From Propionibacteriaceae bacterium (GTDB taxonomy: Bacteria > Actinomycetota > Actinomycetes > Propionibacteriales > Propionibacteriaceae): a stretch of DNA of 7,912 nt. Numbering within the stretch: the stretch's first letter is position 1; every line of letters begins with the position of its first letter. Shown here in pieces: positions 1-6,331 of this stretch. The position numbers and the translations under genes are program-made. Below the pieces are notes generated by a model, which saw nothing but the letters and a program-made list of their open reading frames with translations, did not search any database and had not been told where the DNA came from. Location of the stretch: assembly GCA_031272685.1 (NCBI GenBank), contig JAISTI010000175.1, positions 1 to 7,912 of the forward strand. The letters are read 5' to 3'.

Positions 1-1209
1 GACCTTGCCTGGAACGCGGTCAAAGGCGCCGCCGGCTACCGGCTGCGCATCGGCACCGACGCCAAATTCAAGAGCCCCACCTACCTGGACGTGCCCACCA
101 ACGCCGCGCTCGCCAGCGCCCTGGCATCGCTGCAGCAGTATTACGTGAGCGTGCACGCCATCGACGCCAAAGGCGCGGCGCTCAGCCCGGAATCCACCAT
201 CCTCGCCGCCAAGACCGACGCCGCCCCGCCCGCCCCGCAGCTGCAAATCCCGGAATACGACATCCCCGGCACCCTCAACGTCGGCACCTACAACGTGTTC
301 TGCGCGAACTGCACCAAGAGCACCAGCGAGCAGAAGCCGTGGACGGAACGCAAGCAGCTCGTCATCGACAACATCCTGAATGAAGACCTAGACGTGGTGG
401 GCCTACAGGAAGCCTCGCAAGGCTGGCTCAAAGACGCCAACGGCAAGAAATACGACAAATCGCAGTTCGAAGACCTGGTCGAAGGGCTCGGCGCGAACTG
501 GGCCGTCACCAACAACAACCGCTACAACTGCGCCAACCCGAAGAAATCCACCAACTGCGTCTACACCTACCAAGGCGCGTCCGGAGGCGACCGCATCGCC
601 TACCGCACCGACCGGCTGGCGCTGCTCACCGCCGGCTCGATTCAACTTCCGGAGCTGGACGCCAGCTACACCGACCGATTCTTCACCTGGGCCACCTTCA
701 CCCAGCTTTCTACCGGCAAGCAGTTCTTCTTCGGCGACACCCATCTGGAACCGCAGAAGGAGACGAAGGCGCCCTGGACGTTCTACAACCTGCGCCAAGA
801 ATCCACCCAGCTCATCCTCGACACCATCGCCGCCAACAACCCGGCCGGCCTGCCGGTAATCCTCACCGGCGATTTGCAAGGGCACAAGAACTCCAAACCC
901 GACAACGGCCCGTACAACCTGCTCACCGCCAACGGCCTCATCGACCCGCTCGGCAACGTGAAAGGCGACACCCCGGTCAACGCCACCGTCATCACCCGCA
1001 TCAACACCCAATACAACAGCTACAACAGCTTCCAGCGCACCGCGCTGAAACAGAAGGGCGTGAACGGGCAGAACTTCGACTACATCCTCACCACCGCGAT
1101 GACCGTGCTGGAATACGAGACGGTCGTGAACGTGGACAAGGACGGCAAATACGTCGGGGTGTTCCCCTCCGACCACAACCTGCTGCGGGCGCGGCTGCTG
1201 CTGCCCTAG
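1..1209 (+). CDS. FnIII-EEP (endonuclease/exonuclease/phosphatase) family protein, 5'-truncated
   Basis: The reading frame is open from base 1 to a TAG stop, giving 402 visible residues; the true start and any signal peptide lie off the left edge. A GTG at base 91 is not the start, because the frame upstream of it already encodes an FnIII strand pattern (LAWNAVKGAAGYRL). Residues 1 to about 75 are the end of an FnIII domain. About 93-402 is an EEP-fold domain, the fold of DNase I, exonuclease III and sphingomyelinases, which hydrolyses phosphodiesters with a divalent metal. Visible active-site positions, counted from base 1, are N98 (GTYNVF), E137 (LQEAS), H248 (DTHLEP), D291 (TGDLQ), D360 (NFDYIL) and D391-H392 (SDHN). 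The usual Asn of the GDxN motif is Gln293 here. There is no LPXTG-type anchor at the C-terminus (RLLLP), so the product is probably released after export. Several Cys (CANC and others) fit an extracytoplasmic location. The substrate (DNA, phospholipid, other phosphodiester) cannot be told. Confidence 0.88.
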   Translation, partial: DLAWNAVKGAAGYRLRIGTDAKFKSPTYLDVPTNAALASALASLQQYYVSVHAIDAKGAALSPESTILAAKTDAAPPAPQLQIPEYDIPGTLNVGTYNVFCANCTKSTSEQKPWTERKQLVIDNILNEDLDVVGLQEASQGWLKDANGKKYDKSQFEDLVEGLGANWAVTNNNRYNCANPKKSTNCVYTYQGASGGDRIAYRTDRLALLTAGSIQLPELDASYTDRFFTWATFTQLSTGKQFFFGDTHLEPQKETKAPWTFYNLRQESTQLILDTIAANNPAGLPVILTGDLQGHKNSKPDNGPYNLLTANGLIDPLGNVKGDTPVNATVITRINTQYNSYNSFQRTALKQKGVNGQNFDYILTTAMTVLEYETVVNVDKDGKYVGVFPSDHNLLRARLLLP

Positions 1210-1230
1210 CCCAGGGCCTAGCCGAGCAGC
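1197..1230. terminator. Candidate bidirectional hairpin between convergent genes
   Basis: The two convergent genes leave only 8 bases between their stop codons. An imperfect inverted repeat spans both stops: GCTGCTGCCCT (1197-1207) can pair with AGGGC (1213-1217) and, across a 7-base bulge, with AGCAGC (1225-1230). There is no T-run on either side, so intrinsic termination is uncertain. A CCTAGCC direct repeat (1205-1211 and 1217-1223) lies inside the structure. Part of the pairing comes from a GCTGCT codon run at the end of the EEP gene and may be chance in GC-rich DNA. Confidence 0.3.
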
Positions 1231-3341
1231 CGGGCGATGACCCGCTGCGAGACGCGCCCGTCGTCGTGCGGGTTGAAACGCTCCCGCCAATCTGCATAGC
1301 GCCGCGCGTATTTGCCCTTGTCGGCTTCGGCATTCAAGATAGCCGCCAAGGTTTCCCCCTGGGTATAGGCGACCGGTCCGGGGGCGCAATCCTCCAGGCT
1401 GAAATAGACCCCGCGGGTCACGTCGCGGTACTGCTCGATGTCCGGGGTGAAAAACACCATCGGCCGGCCGGTGACGGAGTAGTCGAACATCACCGAGGAG
1501 TAGTCGGTGATCATCAGGTCGGCCGCCAGGAACAGCTCCGAGACATCCGGATAGCTGGTGACGTCCAGCACTCCCGGCACGCGCACATCCTCGCCTTCGC
1601 GCAAGGTGCGCGAATGCCCCCGCAGCAGAATCAGATACTCCTGGCCGAGATCGGCGGCCAGCTTGCCAAGATCGAGGAAATCCACCAGTTCGCCCTCGCG
1701 GTCGTCGCGCCAGGTGGGTGCGTACAGCACCACCTTGCGCCCCGGCTCAATGCCGAGCAGCTCGCGGATCGGGCCGCCGTCGCCGCCGACCAGCACATCG
1801 TTGCGCGGATAGCCTTCCTCCCAAATCGGCCCGTCCCACTCGTAGGCGCGCCGGAAAATCTCACTGGAGTGCGGGTTCTGCGAAAGCAGCACATCCCATT
1901 TGGCCTTCTCCAGGTTGAACCAGCGCATCCAGTCGGAGTTGTAGACCGGCCGGTCGGTGCCGATCAGTTTGAACATCGTGCCATGCCAGGTCTGCAAGAC
2001 GGTCTGGAACGGTTGGTGCTTGAACTTCTGCCGGATCCACTCGTTGATGACGACATAGCGGCAGGTGGAGCGCGCCCGCCACCAATCGGCGGTGCCCTTC
2101 ACCACCGGGATGGAGCCTTCGGGCACCGGAATCGACAAATCCAGCACCCCCCAATAGCGCGGGATGTCCGGGTGGGCGCGGGCCAGCTCGCGGTCGAGCG
2201 CGTACGGGCTGTCGTTGGCCACCTTGGCGTTGAAGCTTTCGAAATAGAACGCGTCGCGCGGCTGGAACTCCATTGCGTGATATTCGAATTTCAGCCGGGT
2301 CTGCTGGTAGTCGGAAACCTCGTCATCGGCCAGCGGCCGGCCGATCCGCAGGTTCAGCCGGGCCTGCTCGCCCACCCCGAGGCGCAGCTTGGTTTGCGGG
2401 TGGGAGACGGTGCGCGGCATGGCGGCGGCGAAAGACGGCGGGCAGACCACCGGCGGCTGGCCGGGCTCGGCGAGCAGCTCATAGCTGCCCGGCGGCAGCG
2501 GCAGTTTCGGACGGCCCCAGGTGCTGTGGGTGAGTTCGATGAAAGCCCGGAAGCGGCCGTCGGCGACACCCAGCGCCACCGGCTCGTCGCTGCGTGGGCC
2601 GCGCAAGAAGAGCCCGGATTCGGACACCCCCGCAGCGATGCCGGTGACCAGCAGCCCCAACTCCGGCTGCTCCACCAGTTCGGCGTGCTGCGCCAGCAGC
2701 CGCCCGGCGGCCGGGCGGACCACGAACCCCGGATCGGGGGCGGCCGCGTCGATTTCAGCCAGCGGCCGCGCCGCCCGCACCCGCAGCGTCAGGCCGTCCG
2801 CCCACACCGGAACGACCACTTGCCCGTCGAATATCCGCGCGAACAGCCAGCGCGCGCCGGTGCCCGCGCCGCGTTTCGTGAACGGTCCGGAGCTGGTGCG
2901 CCCGCCGCTGTCCACCACCGCCCGGACCTGCCAATCGCGCTTGCCGAAGCGCAGCAACTGGGCGATGTCGATGGTGGCGGTGAAGGCGAAAGCGGCGTAA
3001 TCGACGTCGGTGAGAGCAAGGCCCACGTTCGCCAACGGGTCGTAGGCGGGCTGGGCGGGAAAGCTCAGCCGTTTGCGCCCGGAAGTGAACTCCAAAGTGA
3101 TTTTCGCGGCCACGTCGTTGCTTCCGGTGCCGCGCTCGAAAGCCCAGCCGCCCAGCAGCAGGCCGCCGTCCACCCACTCGAAATGCTGCAGTTGCGCCAC
3201 CCAGCCCAGCGGCTTCTTCAGGAAAAGCCCGGTGATGTCGCGGACAACCCGCCGCCCCAACCGGTAGAGCCGCAGCCGCGCGCCGGTCTCGTCCCAGTGC
3301 GCCCTCCGGGCCCACATCTCGATGCGGCTGTACTGCGGCAT
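1218..3341 (-). CDS. CDP-glycerol glycerophosphotransferase (TagF/TagB-like) family protein
   Basis: This 707-residue protein has a C-terminal catalytic domain (about 415-707) of the glycerophosphotransferase family. Known members transfer polyol-phosphate units from CDP-glycerol or CDP-ribitol onto a lipid-linked or growing teichoic acid chain at the inner membrane face. Diagnostic motifs, in order: QTWHGTMFKLIGTD (450-463, with H453 matching the catalytic His region of TagF), GYPRND (510-515), APTWRDD (541-547), RGHSR (574-578, H576 as the second His) and ITDYSS (611-616). Residues 1 to about 340 are a long region of predicted beta-strands with a W-V-D ... GWAF pattern (56-68), often seen as an accessory module ahead of actinobacterial transferases of this class. 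There is no signal peptide or obvious membrane helix. The ATG lies 3 bases after the stop of the upstream fusion gene and has no clear Shine-Dalgarno sequence, so translational coupling is likely. An ATG at residue 9 is an alternative start. The polymer (glycerol, ribitol or other polyol phosphate) and the polymerase versus primase role are not settled. Confidence 0.9.
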   Translation of the reverse strand: MPQYSRIEMWARRAHWDETGARLRLYRLGRRVVRDITGLFLKKPLGWVAQLQHFEWVDGGLLLGGWAFERGTGSNDVAAKITLEFTSGRKRLSFPAQPAYDPLANVGLALTDVDYAAFAFTATIDIAQLLRFGKRDWQVRAVVDSGGRTSSGPFTKRGAGTGARWLFARIFDGQVVVPVWADGLTLRVRAARPLAEIDAAAPDPGFVVRPAAGRLLAQHAELVEQPELGLLVTGIAAGVSESGLFLRGPRSDEPVALGVADGRFRAFIELTHSTWGRPKLPLPPGSYELLAEPGQPPVVCPPSFAAAMPRTVSHPQTKLRLGVGEQARLNLRIGRPLADDEVSDYQQTRLKFEYHAMEFQPRDAFYFESFNAKVANDSPYALDRELARAHPDIPRYWGVLDLSIPVPEGSIPVVKGTADWWRARSTCRYVVINEWIRQKFKHQPFQTVLQTWHGTMFKLIGTDRPVYNSDWMRWFNLEKAKWDVLLSQNPHSSEIFRRAYEWDGPIWEEGYPRNDVLVGGDGGPIRELLGIEPGRKVVLYAPTWRDDREGELVDFLDLGKLAADLGQEYLILLRGHSRTLREGEDVRVPGVLDVTSYPDVSELFLAADLMITDYSSVMFDYSVTGRPMVFFTPDIEQYRDVTRGVYFSLEDCAPGPVAYTQGETLAAILNAEADKGKYARRYADWRERFNPHDDGRVSQRVIARLLG

Positions 3342-3344
3342 GCG

Positions 3345-4682
3345 TCAGCCGAAGTATTCGGGGTTGGCCCGCGCCCGCTCCAGGATGTCCGCCATGGCGA
3401 TGGACTCCTCCTGGCGCAGCTTGAACGATTCCAACACTCCGTTGCGGATCATGTACGCGAACTCGGCCAGCTCGTAGCGCAGGCCGTCGCCGTCGAATTT
3501 GTAGTAGTAGCGCTTGTTGTCCTGGCTGTCCTCGAAGCGCATCTCGAAATACTCCGTCTTCCACCAGGGCGCCGGCACATAGATGTAGCCGTGCTCGCCG
3601 GCCACCACCAGATCCCCTTCGGCCTTGACGCCGATCCCGGAGCGGGCGGAGGCGATGGCGTGCGGATATTTGATGTCGATGCGGGAGAACAGCTCCACCC
3701 CGCCGGCGGACGGGCGCAGCGACAGGGTGTGCACGTCGGTGAAATCGGTGCCGATGAGCTTTACCGCCGCCAGCAGCGGGTAGGTGGCCAGCTCCGAGAT
3801 GCTGCCGCCGTCTGGGGCTTGCAGCTCCCGGCCGGAATCGACCAGCTTGGTGAAGGTGGCGTCCACGGAGCGGATGCGGCCGATGAAGCCCATGCGGGCG
3901 ACGGCGACCATGCGCTGGAAGCCCGGCGAGAAGGCGGTCTTGACCGCCTCCAGCAGCACCACCTTGCGTTCGCGGGCCAGCTCGAACAGCTCCACCGTCT
4001 GCGCTTTGGTGAGCGTCATGGGTTTTTCGCACAAGACGTGCACGCCCACCTTGATGGCGCGTTTGGCGTAGTCGTAGTGGGTGCCGTGCGGGGAGGCGAT
4101 GTAAATCGCCTGCACCGACTGCAGCAGCTCGTCGAAATCGGCCACGGCCGTCTCCAGCTCCAGCTTGGCGGCGAACCGCTGCGCGGATTCCAGCGAGCGC
4201 GAGCAGACCGCCTCGATGGAGACGCCGGAAACGAAACGGGCCTCGGCGACGAACCGGGCGGCGATCCGGCCGGAGCCGACCACCCCCACCTTCAGCACCC
4301 CGCCGGCGTTGCGCAACTCGGTGGAGGACACGCCTTTGGTGCGCTCCAGGTAGACCACCTTGCAGTAGTCGTTCAGATAATCGAACTTGCCCACCCAGTC
4401 GGAGCCGATGGCGAAAATATCAACCCGGTGGCGCTGGATGTCGTTAACCTTTTGGCCCTCGTATTCTTCGACGATGATCTCGTCGGCCAGGCCGGAATCG
4501 CGCACATTCTGGATGCGCTCCATCAACGATTGGGCGACGTTCAGCTTGCCGCGGGCGTCGTCGAAGTTCTCGGTGGTGACGGCGACGATCAGATAATCGC
4601 CGAGCGCCTTGGCGCGCTCCAATAGCCTGCGGTGCCCTTCGTGGAACAAGTCGAAGGTGCCGTAGGTGATCACCCTGGTCAT
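3345..4682 (-). CDS. Fusion: TagD-like glycerol-3-phosphate cytidylyltransferase + Gfo/Idh/MocA oxidoreductase
   Basis: This 445-residue protein has two enzyme modules. Residues 1 to about 126 match the TagD cytidylyltransferase along its whole length: TYGTFDLFHEGH (6-17, containing the HxGH nucleotide-binding motif, H14 and H17), GSDWVGKFDYL (93-103) and RTKGVSST (114-121). TagD makes CDP-glycerol from glycerol-3-phosphate and CTP. After a linker of only a few residues, about 129-445 is a Gfo/Idh/MocA-type dehydrogenase: Rossmann motif GSGRIA (136-141), SPHGTHYDYA (197-206), catalytic-lysine motif CEKP (218-221, K220) and a DGGSISELATYPL segment (291-303) that puts Tyr301 where the family has its His or Tyr. 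The start at 4682 is chosen because MTRVITYGTFD aligns with TagD N-termini and a Shine-Dalgarno AAAGGGG (4688-4694) lies 5 bases upstream. The frame extends to 4838, but that part has no family similarity and crosses the promoter region. It is the first gene of an operon with the glycerophosphotransferase. The reductase substrate is unknown; generating the polyol phosphate for the cytidylyltransferase half is an inference. Confidence 0.9.
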   Translation of the reverse strand: MTRVITYGTFDLFHEGHRRLLERAKALGDYLIVAVTTENFDDARGKLNVAQSLMERIQNVRDSGLADEIIVEEYEGQKVNDIQRHRVDIFAIGSDWVGKFDYLNDYCKVVYLERTKGVSSTELRNAGGVLKVGVVGSGRIAARFVAEARFVSGVSIEAVCSRSLESAQRFAAKLELETAVADFDELLQSVQAIYIASPHGTHYDYAKRAIKVGVHVLCEKPMTLTKAQTVELFELARERKVVLLEAVKTAFSPGFQRMVAVARMGFIGRIRSVDATFTKLVDSGRELQAPDGGSISELATYPLLAAVKLIGTDFTDVHTLSLRPSAGGVELFSRIDIKYPHAIASARSGIGVKAEGDLVVAGEHGYIYVPAPWWKTEYFEMRFEDSQDNKRYYYKFDGDGLRYELAEFAYMIRNGVLESFKLRQEESIAMADILERARANPEYFG

Positions 4683-4687
4683 GGCTG

Positions 4688-4694
4688 CCCCTTT
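4688..4694 (-). promoter_or_regulatory. Ribosome binding site deciding the fusion-gene start
   Basis: On the minus strand this reads AAAGGGG, 5 bases before the ATG at 4682. It favours that start over the upstream in-frame candidate at 4838. Confidence 0.7.
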
Positions 4695-4704
4695 CTGCCC
4701 AGGC

Positions 4705-4734
4705 AGTCTACCGCTGCCAACTGGGGATACCCAA
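4705..4734 (-). promoter_or_regulatory. Candidate promoter for the teichoic-acid-type operon
   Basis: On the minus strand, TTGGGT (4734-4729) is followed after 18 bases by TAGACT (4710-4705), a fair match to a housekeeping -35/-10 pair. Transcription would begin near 4698, giving a short leader that still contains the Shine-Dalgarno. The -35 hexamer overlaps a tandem TGGGTAT repeat. This is a consensus match only. Confidence 0.4.
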
Positions 4735-4741
4735 TACCCAG
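4721..4741. repeat. Tandem 7-mer and nested inverted repeat in the divergent promoter region
   Basis: ATACCCA occurs twice back to back (4727-4733, 4734-4740). The arms CTGGG (4721-4725) and CCCAG (4737-4741) form an inverted repeat around it, and TGGG/CCCA (4722-4725, 4730-4733) form a smaller one. The cluster covers the candidate -35 of the minus-strand operon, so it could be an operator. No regulator gene is visible in the window. Confidence 0.4.
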
Positions 4742-4773
4742 GAAAACCAAGTGGCGCTCTTGGAAAATCTCTG

Positions 4774-4779
4774 TACAAT
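4774..4779 (+). promoter_or_regulatory. Candidate -10 element for the secreted-protein operon
   Basis: TACAAT is a strong -10-like hexamer in an otherwise GC-rich stretch. At a 16-18 base spacing there is only a poor -35 (around GTGGCG, 4751-4756), which is common in actinobacterial promoters. The predicted leader would be about 65 bases. Confidence 0.4.
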
Positions 4780-4836
4780 GCCTTGAGTCCCGGACATTGC
4801 GCCATCAAAGACCAGCGTCGGCGCGCAAGCCGGTCC

Positions 4837-4844
4837 AAGGAGGT
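4837..4844 (+). promoter_or_regulatory. Near-perfect Shine-Dalgarno selecting a TTG start
   Basis: AAGGAGGT is fully complementary to the usual 16S rRNA 3' end. It lies 8 bases before TTG 4853. The next in-frame ATG (4871) would be 26 bases away, too far, so the TTG is the better start for the PLD-like gene. Confidence 0.8.
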
Positions 4845-4852
4845 AGATTCAG

Positions 4853-6331
4853 TTGGCTGAGGCGAAGACTATGCGGTTGCGACGGATAGGGGTGCTCAGC
4901 CTGGCGAGCCTCGTCACCGGATCGCTGCTCAATTTCCTGCCCGCCACCGAAGCGGGGGCCATCAGCTTCGACACCGATCCGAGCACCGGCCTGGCGAAAA
5001 CCGTCACCAAAGACTCCTGCCCGACACTCACCGAAACCCCCCGCTATTTCGAGGTTTTCTGGAACACCGACGACATGGAGTCCCGCGGCTATCTCGACGC
5101 GAAAAACAACTCTCCTTGGAGCTTCGCCAACCGCATCGCGCAGATTATCTGCGGGGCCAAAGCCCGCTCTCACATCTACATCGGCATGTACTTCGTGCGC
5201 GCCATCGGCACCTCCGAGCGGCCGGAATCCGATTCCGAGGTGATTTGGAAAGCCATGGAATACGTGCACAAATACCGCAAGGTCTCCATCGGCATGGTGA
5301 TGGACAAAGGCAGCATCACCCCCGCCTCCGCGAAGAAGCTCATCCGCAAACGCCTGAAGGGCATCGCCAGCCTGTACTGGTGCTCCAAGGGCTGCTTCAA
5401 CACCAACACCTACAACGGCCTGACGAACCCCACCAACCCCACCTGGGATGAAGACCTGCAGAAATACCTCACCATCAGCGACGTGTCCATCAACCACGAG
5501 AAGTTCATGGTGATGACGAACACCCGCTGGGAAAAAGACGGCAAGACCCACCCGCTGGTGTATTCGTCTTCCGGGCAGTTCGCCCGCTCACAGTTCCGCG
5601 GCTACACGCAGGAAGCCTCGGTCATCTACGACGACAAGCAGATGGCCAAGCTGTTCACCGACCGCTACATGAACATGAAAACGTGCGCCACCAGCGCATC
5701 GAAATGCCGGGCGGGGAAGTTCTCCGCCACCGCCTATAAGAAAGACACCCTCGTCAAGCAGCGCGGCATCTGGGTGGACAGCGTCTACAAGCATCCGACG
5801 GACGCCGGGCGCGGCACCACCGTCTCGTTCAGCCCGCAGCCGCAGAAGGCCTCCGAGTTTTACATCCAGCAGTTCGGCAACGTCGACTGCTCGGTCGACA
5901 ACAAGATCCGGGTGGCGATGTACCGGCTGACGGATTCGCGCGCGGTGCAGTTTGTGCGGCAGATGGTTCGGCTCAAACGCGCCGGCTGCGACGTCCAGGT
6001 GCTGCTCAGCCAGCAGGGCGGGGCGCAGACCATCTCCAAAGAGGTGGCCCGGCTGTTCAAGAAAGCGAATATGACCAGCCGAATTCGCTGCACTGCGCTG
6101 CCCACCCACACCAAGCTGGTGCTCATCACCCCTGCCGACAGCTCGGCCGGCCGGGTGCTCTTCGGCACCTCCAATATGACGACTTGGGGGCTGCGCTACA
6201 GCGAAGAGCACACCATCACAATCGACTCGCGCAAAGCCACCGGCCAATATGCCGAAGACATCAAGCGGGTGGTGGCGCAATACGAGGCGGGCTGGAACGA
6301 GCTGAGCCTGGGAAGCAAGGTGTGCAAATGA
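4853..6331 (+). CDS. Secreted phospholipase D-like (HKD superfamily) protein
   Basis: This 492-residue protein is exported. Basic residues at 5-11 precede a hydrophobic stretch (about 12-30), and an A-x-A-like site (EAGA, 33-36) marks probable signal cleavage. Two PLD half-motifs are present: HEKFMVMT with SSSGQF (H215, K217; 238-243) and HTKLVLIT with GTSNMT (H419, K421; 438-443), the latter followed by WGLRYSEEH. PLD-fold enzymes cleave or exchange phosphodiesters through a His nucleophile; members include phospholipases, cardiolipin synthases and the nuclease Nuc. The Asp of the classical HxKx4D motif is Thr in both halves (T222, T426), and the first half has Gln242 where Asn is usual. Ten Cys, nine beyond the mature N-terminus and one near the C-terminus (C491), suggest disulfides. 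There is no anchor motif. The start is TTG with a near-perfect Shine-Dalgarno. Its last codon overlaps the next gene's ATG. Whether the substrate is phospholipid, nucleic acid or wall phosphopolymer is open. Confidence 0.85.
   Translation: MAEAKTMRLRRIGVLSLASLVTGSLLNFLPATEAGAISFDTDPSTGLAKTVTKDSCPTLTETPRYFEVFWNTDDMESRGYLDAKNNSPWSFANRIAQIICGAKARSHIYIGMYFVRAIGTSERPESDSEVIWKAMEYVHKYRKVSIGMVMDKGSITPASAKKLIRKRLKGIASLYWCSKGCFNTNTYNGLTNPTNPTWDEDLQKYLTISDVSINHEKFMVMTNTRWEKDGKTHPLVYSSSGQFARSQFRGYTQEASVIYDDKQMAKLFTDRYMNMKTCATSASKCRAGKFSATAYKKDTLVKQRGIWVDSVYKHPTDAGRGTTVSFSPQPQKASEFYIQQFGNVDCSVDNKIRVAMYRLTDSRAVQFVRQMVRLKRAGCDVQVLLSQQGGAQTISKEVARLFKKANMTSRIRCTALPTHTKLVLITPADSSAGRVLFGTSNMTTWGLRYSEEHTITIDSRKATGQYAEDIKRVVAQYEAGWNELSLGSKVCK

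Noticed and set aside
91..93. GTG as the true start of the left-edge gene
   Set aside because: The in-frame sequence before it continues the FnIII domain, there is no convincing ribosome binding site, and starting there would leave half a domain and no export signal.
403..1389. A 328-codon minus-strand frame opposite the EEP gene
   Set aside because: It has no domain signature, is rich in R, G and V, and overlaps a well-supported EEP catalytic domain and the end of the transferase gene.
2755..4032. A 425-codon minus-strand frame crossing the junction of the two minus-strand genes
   Set aside because: It is a frame-shifted shadow of both genes; the composition is rich in R, G, A and H and no family motif is visible.
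1266..4625. A 1119-codon plus-strand open frame antisense to the fusion and transferase genes
   Set aside because: Its translation is low-complexity (rich in H, R, G, Q, V) with no recognisable domain, while both minus-strand genes beneath it carry clear catalytic motifs. Long antisense frames are a usual by-product of GC-rich codon bias.
4760..4765. TTGGAA as the -35 partner of TACAAT (4774)
   Set aside because: The spacing is only 8 bases, too short for a sigma-70-type promoter.
4683..4838. A 52-residue N-terminal extension of the fusion protein starting at 4838
   Set aside because: TagD homology begins exactly at the ATG at 4682, which has its own Shine-Dalgarno, and the extension would cover the divergent promoter region.
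4805..5551. A 248-codon minus-strand frame opposite the start of the PLD-like gene
   Set aside because: It is a shadow frame with no domain and would run antisense through the signal peptide and first PLD region.
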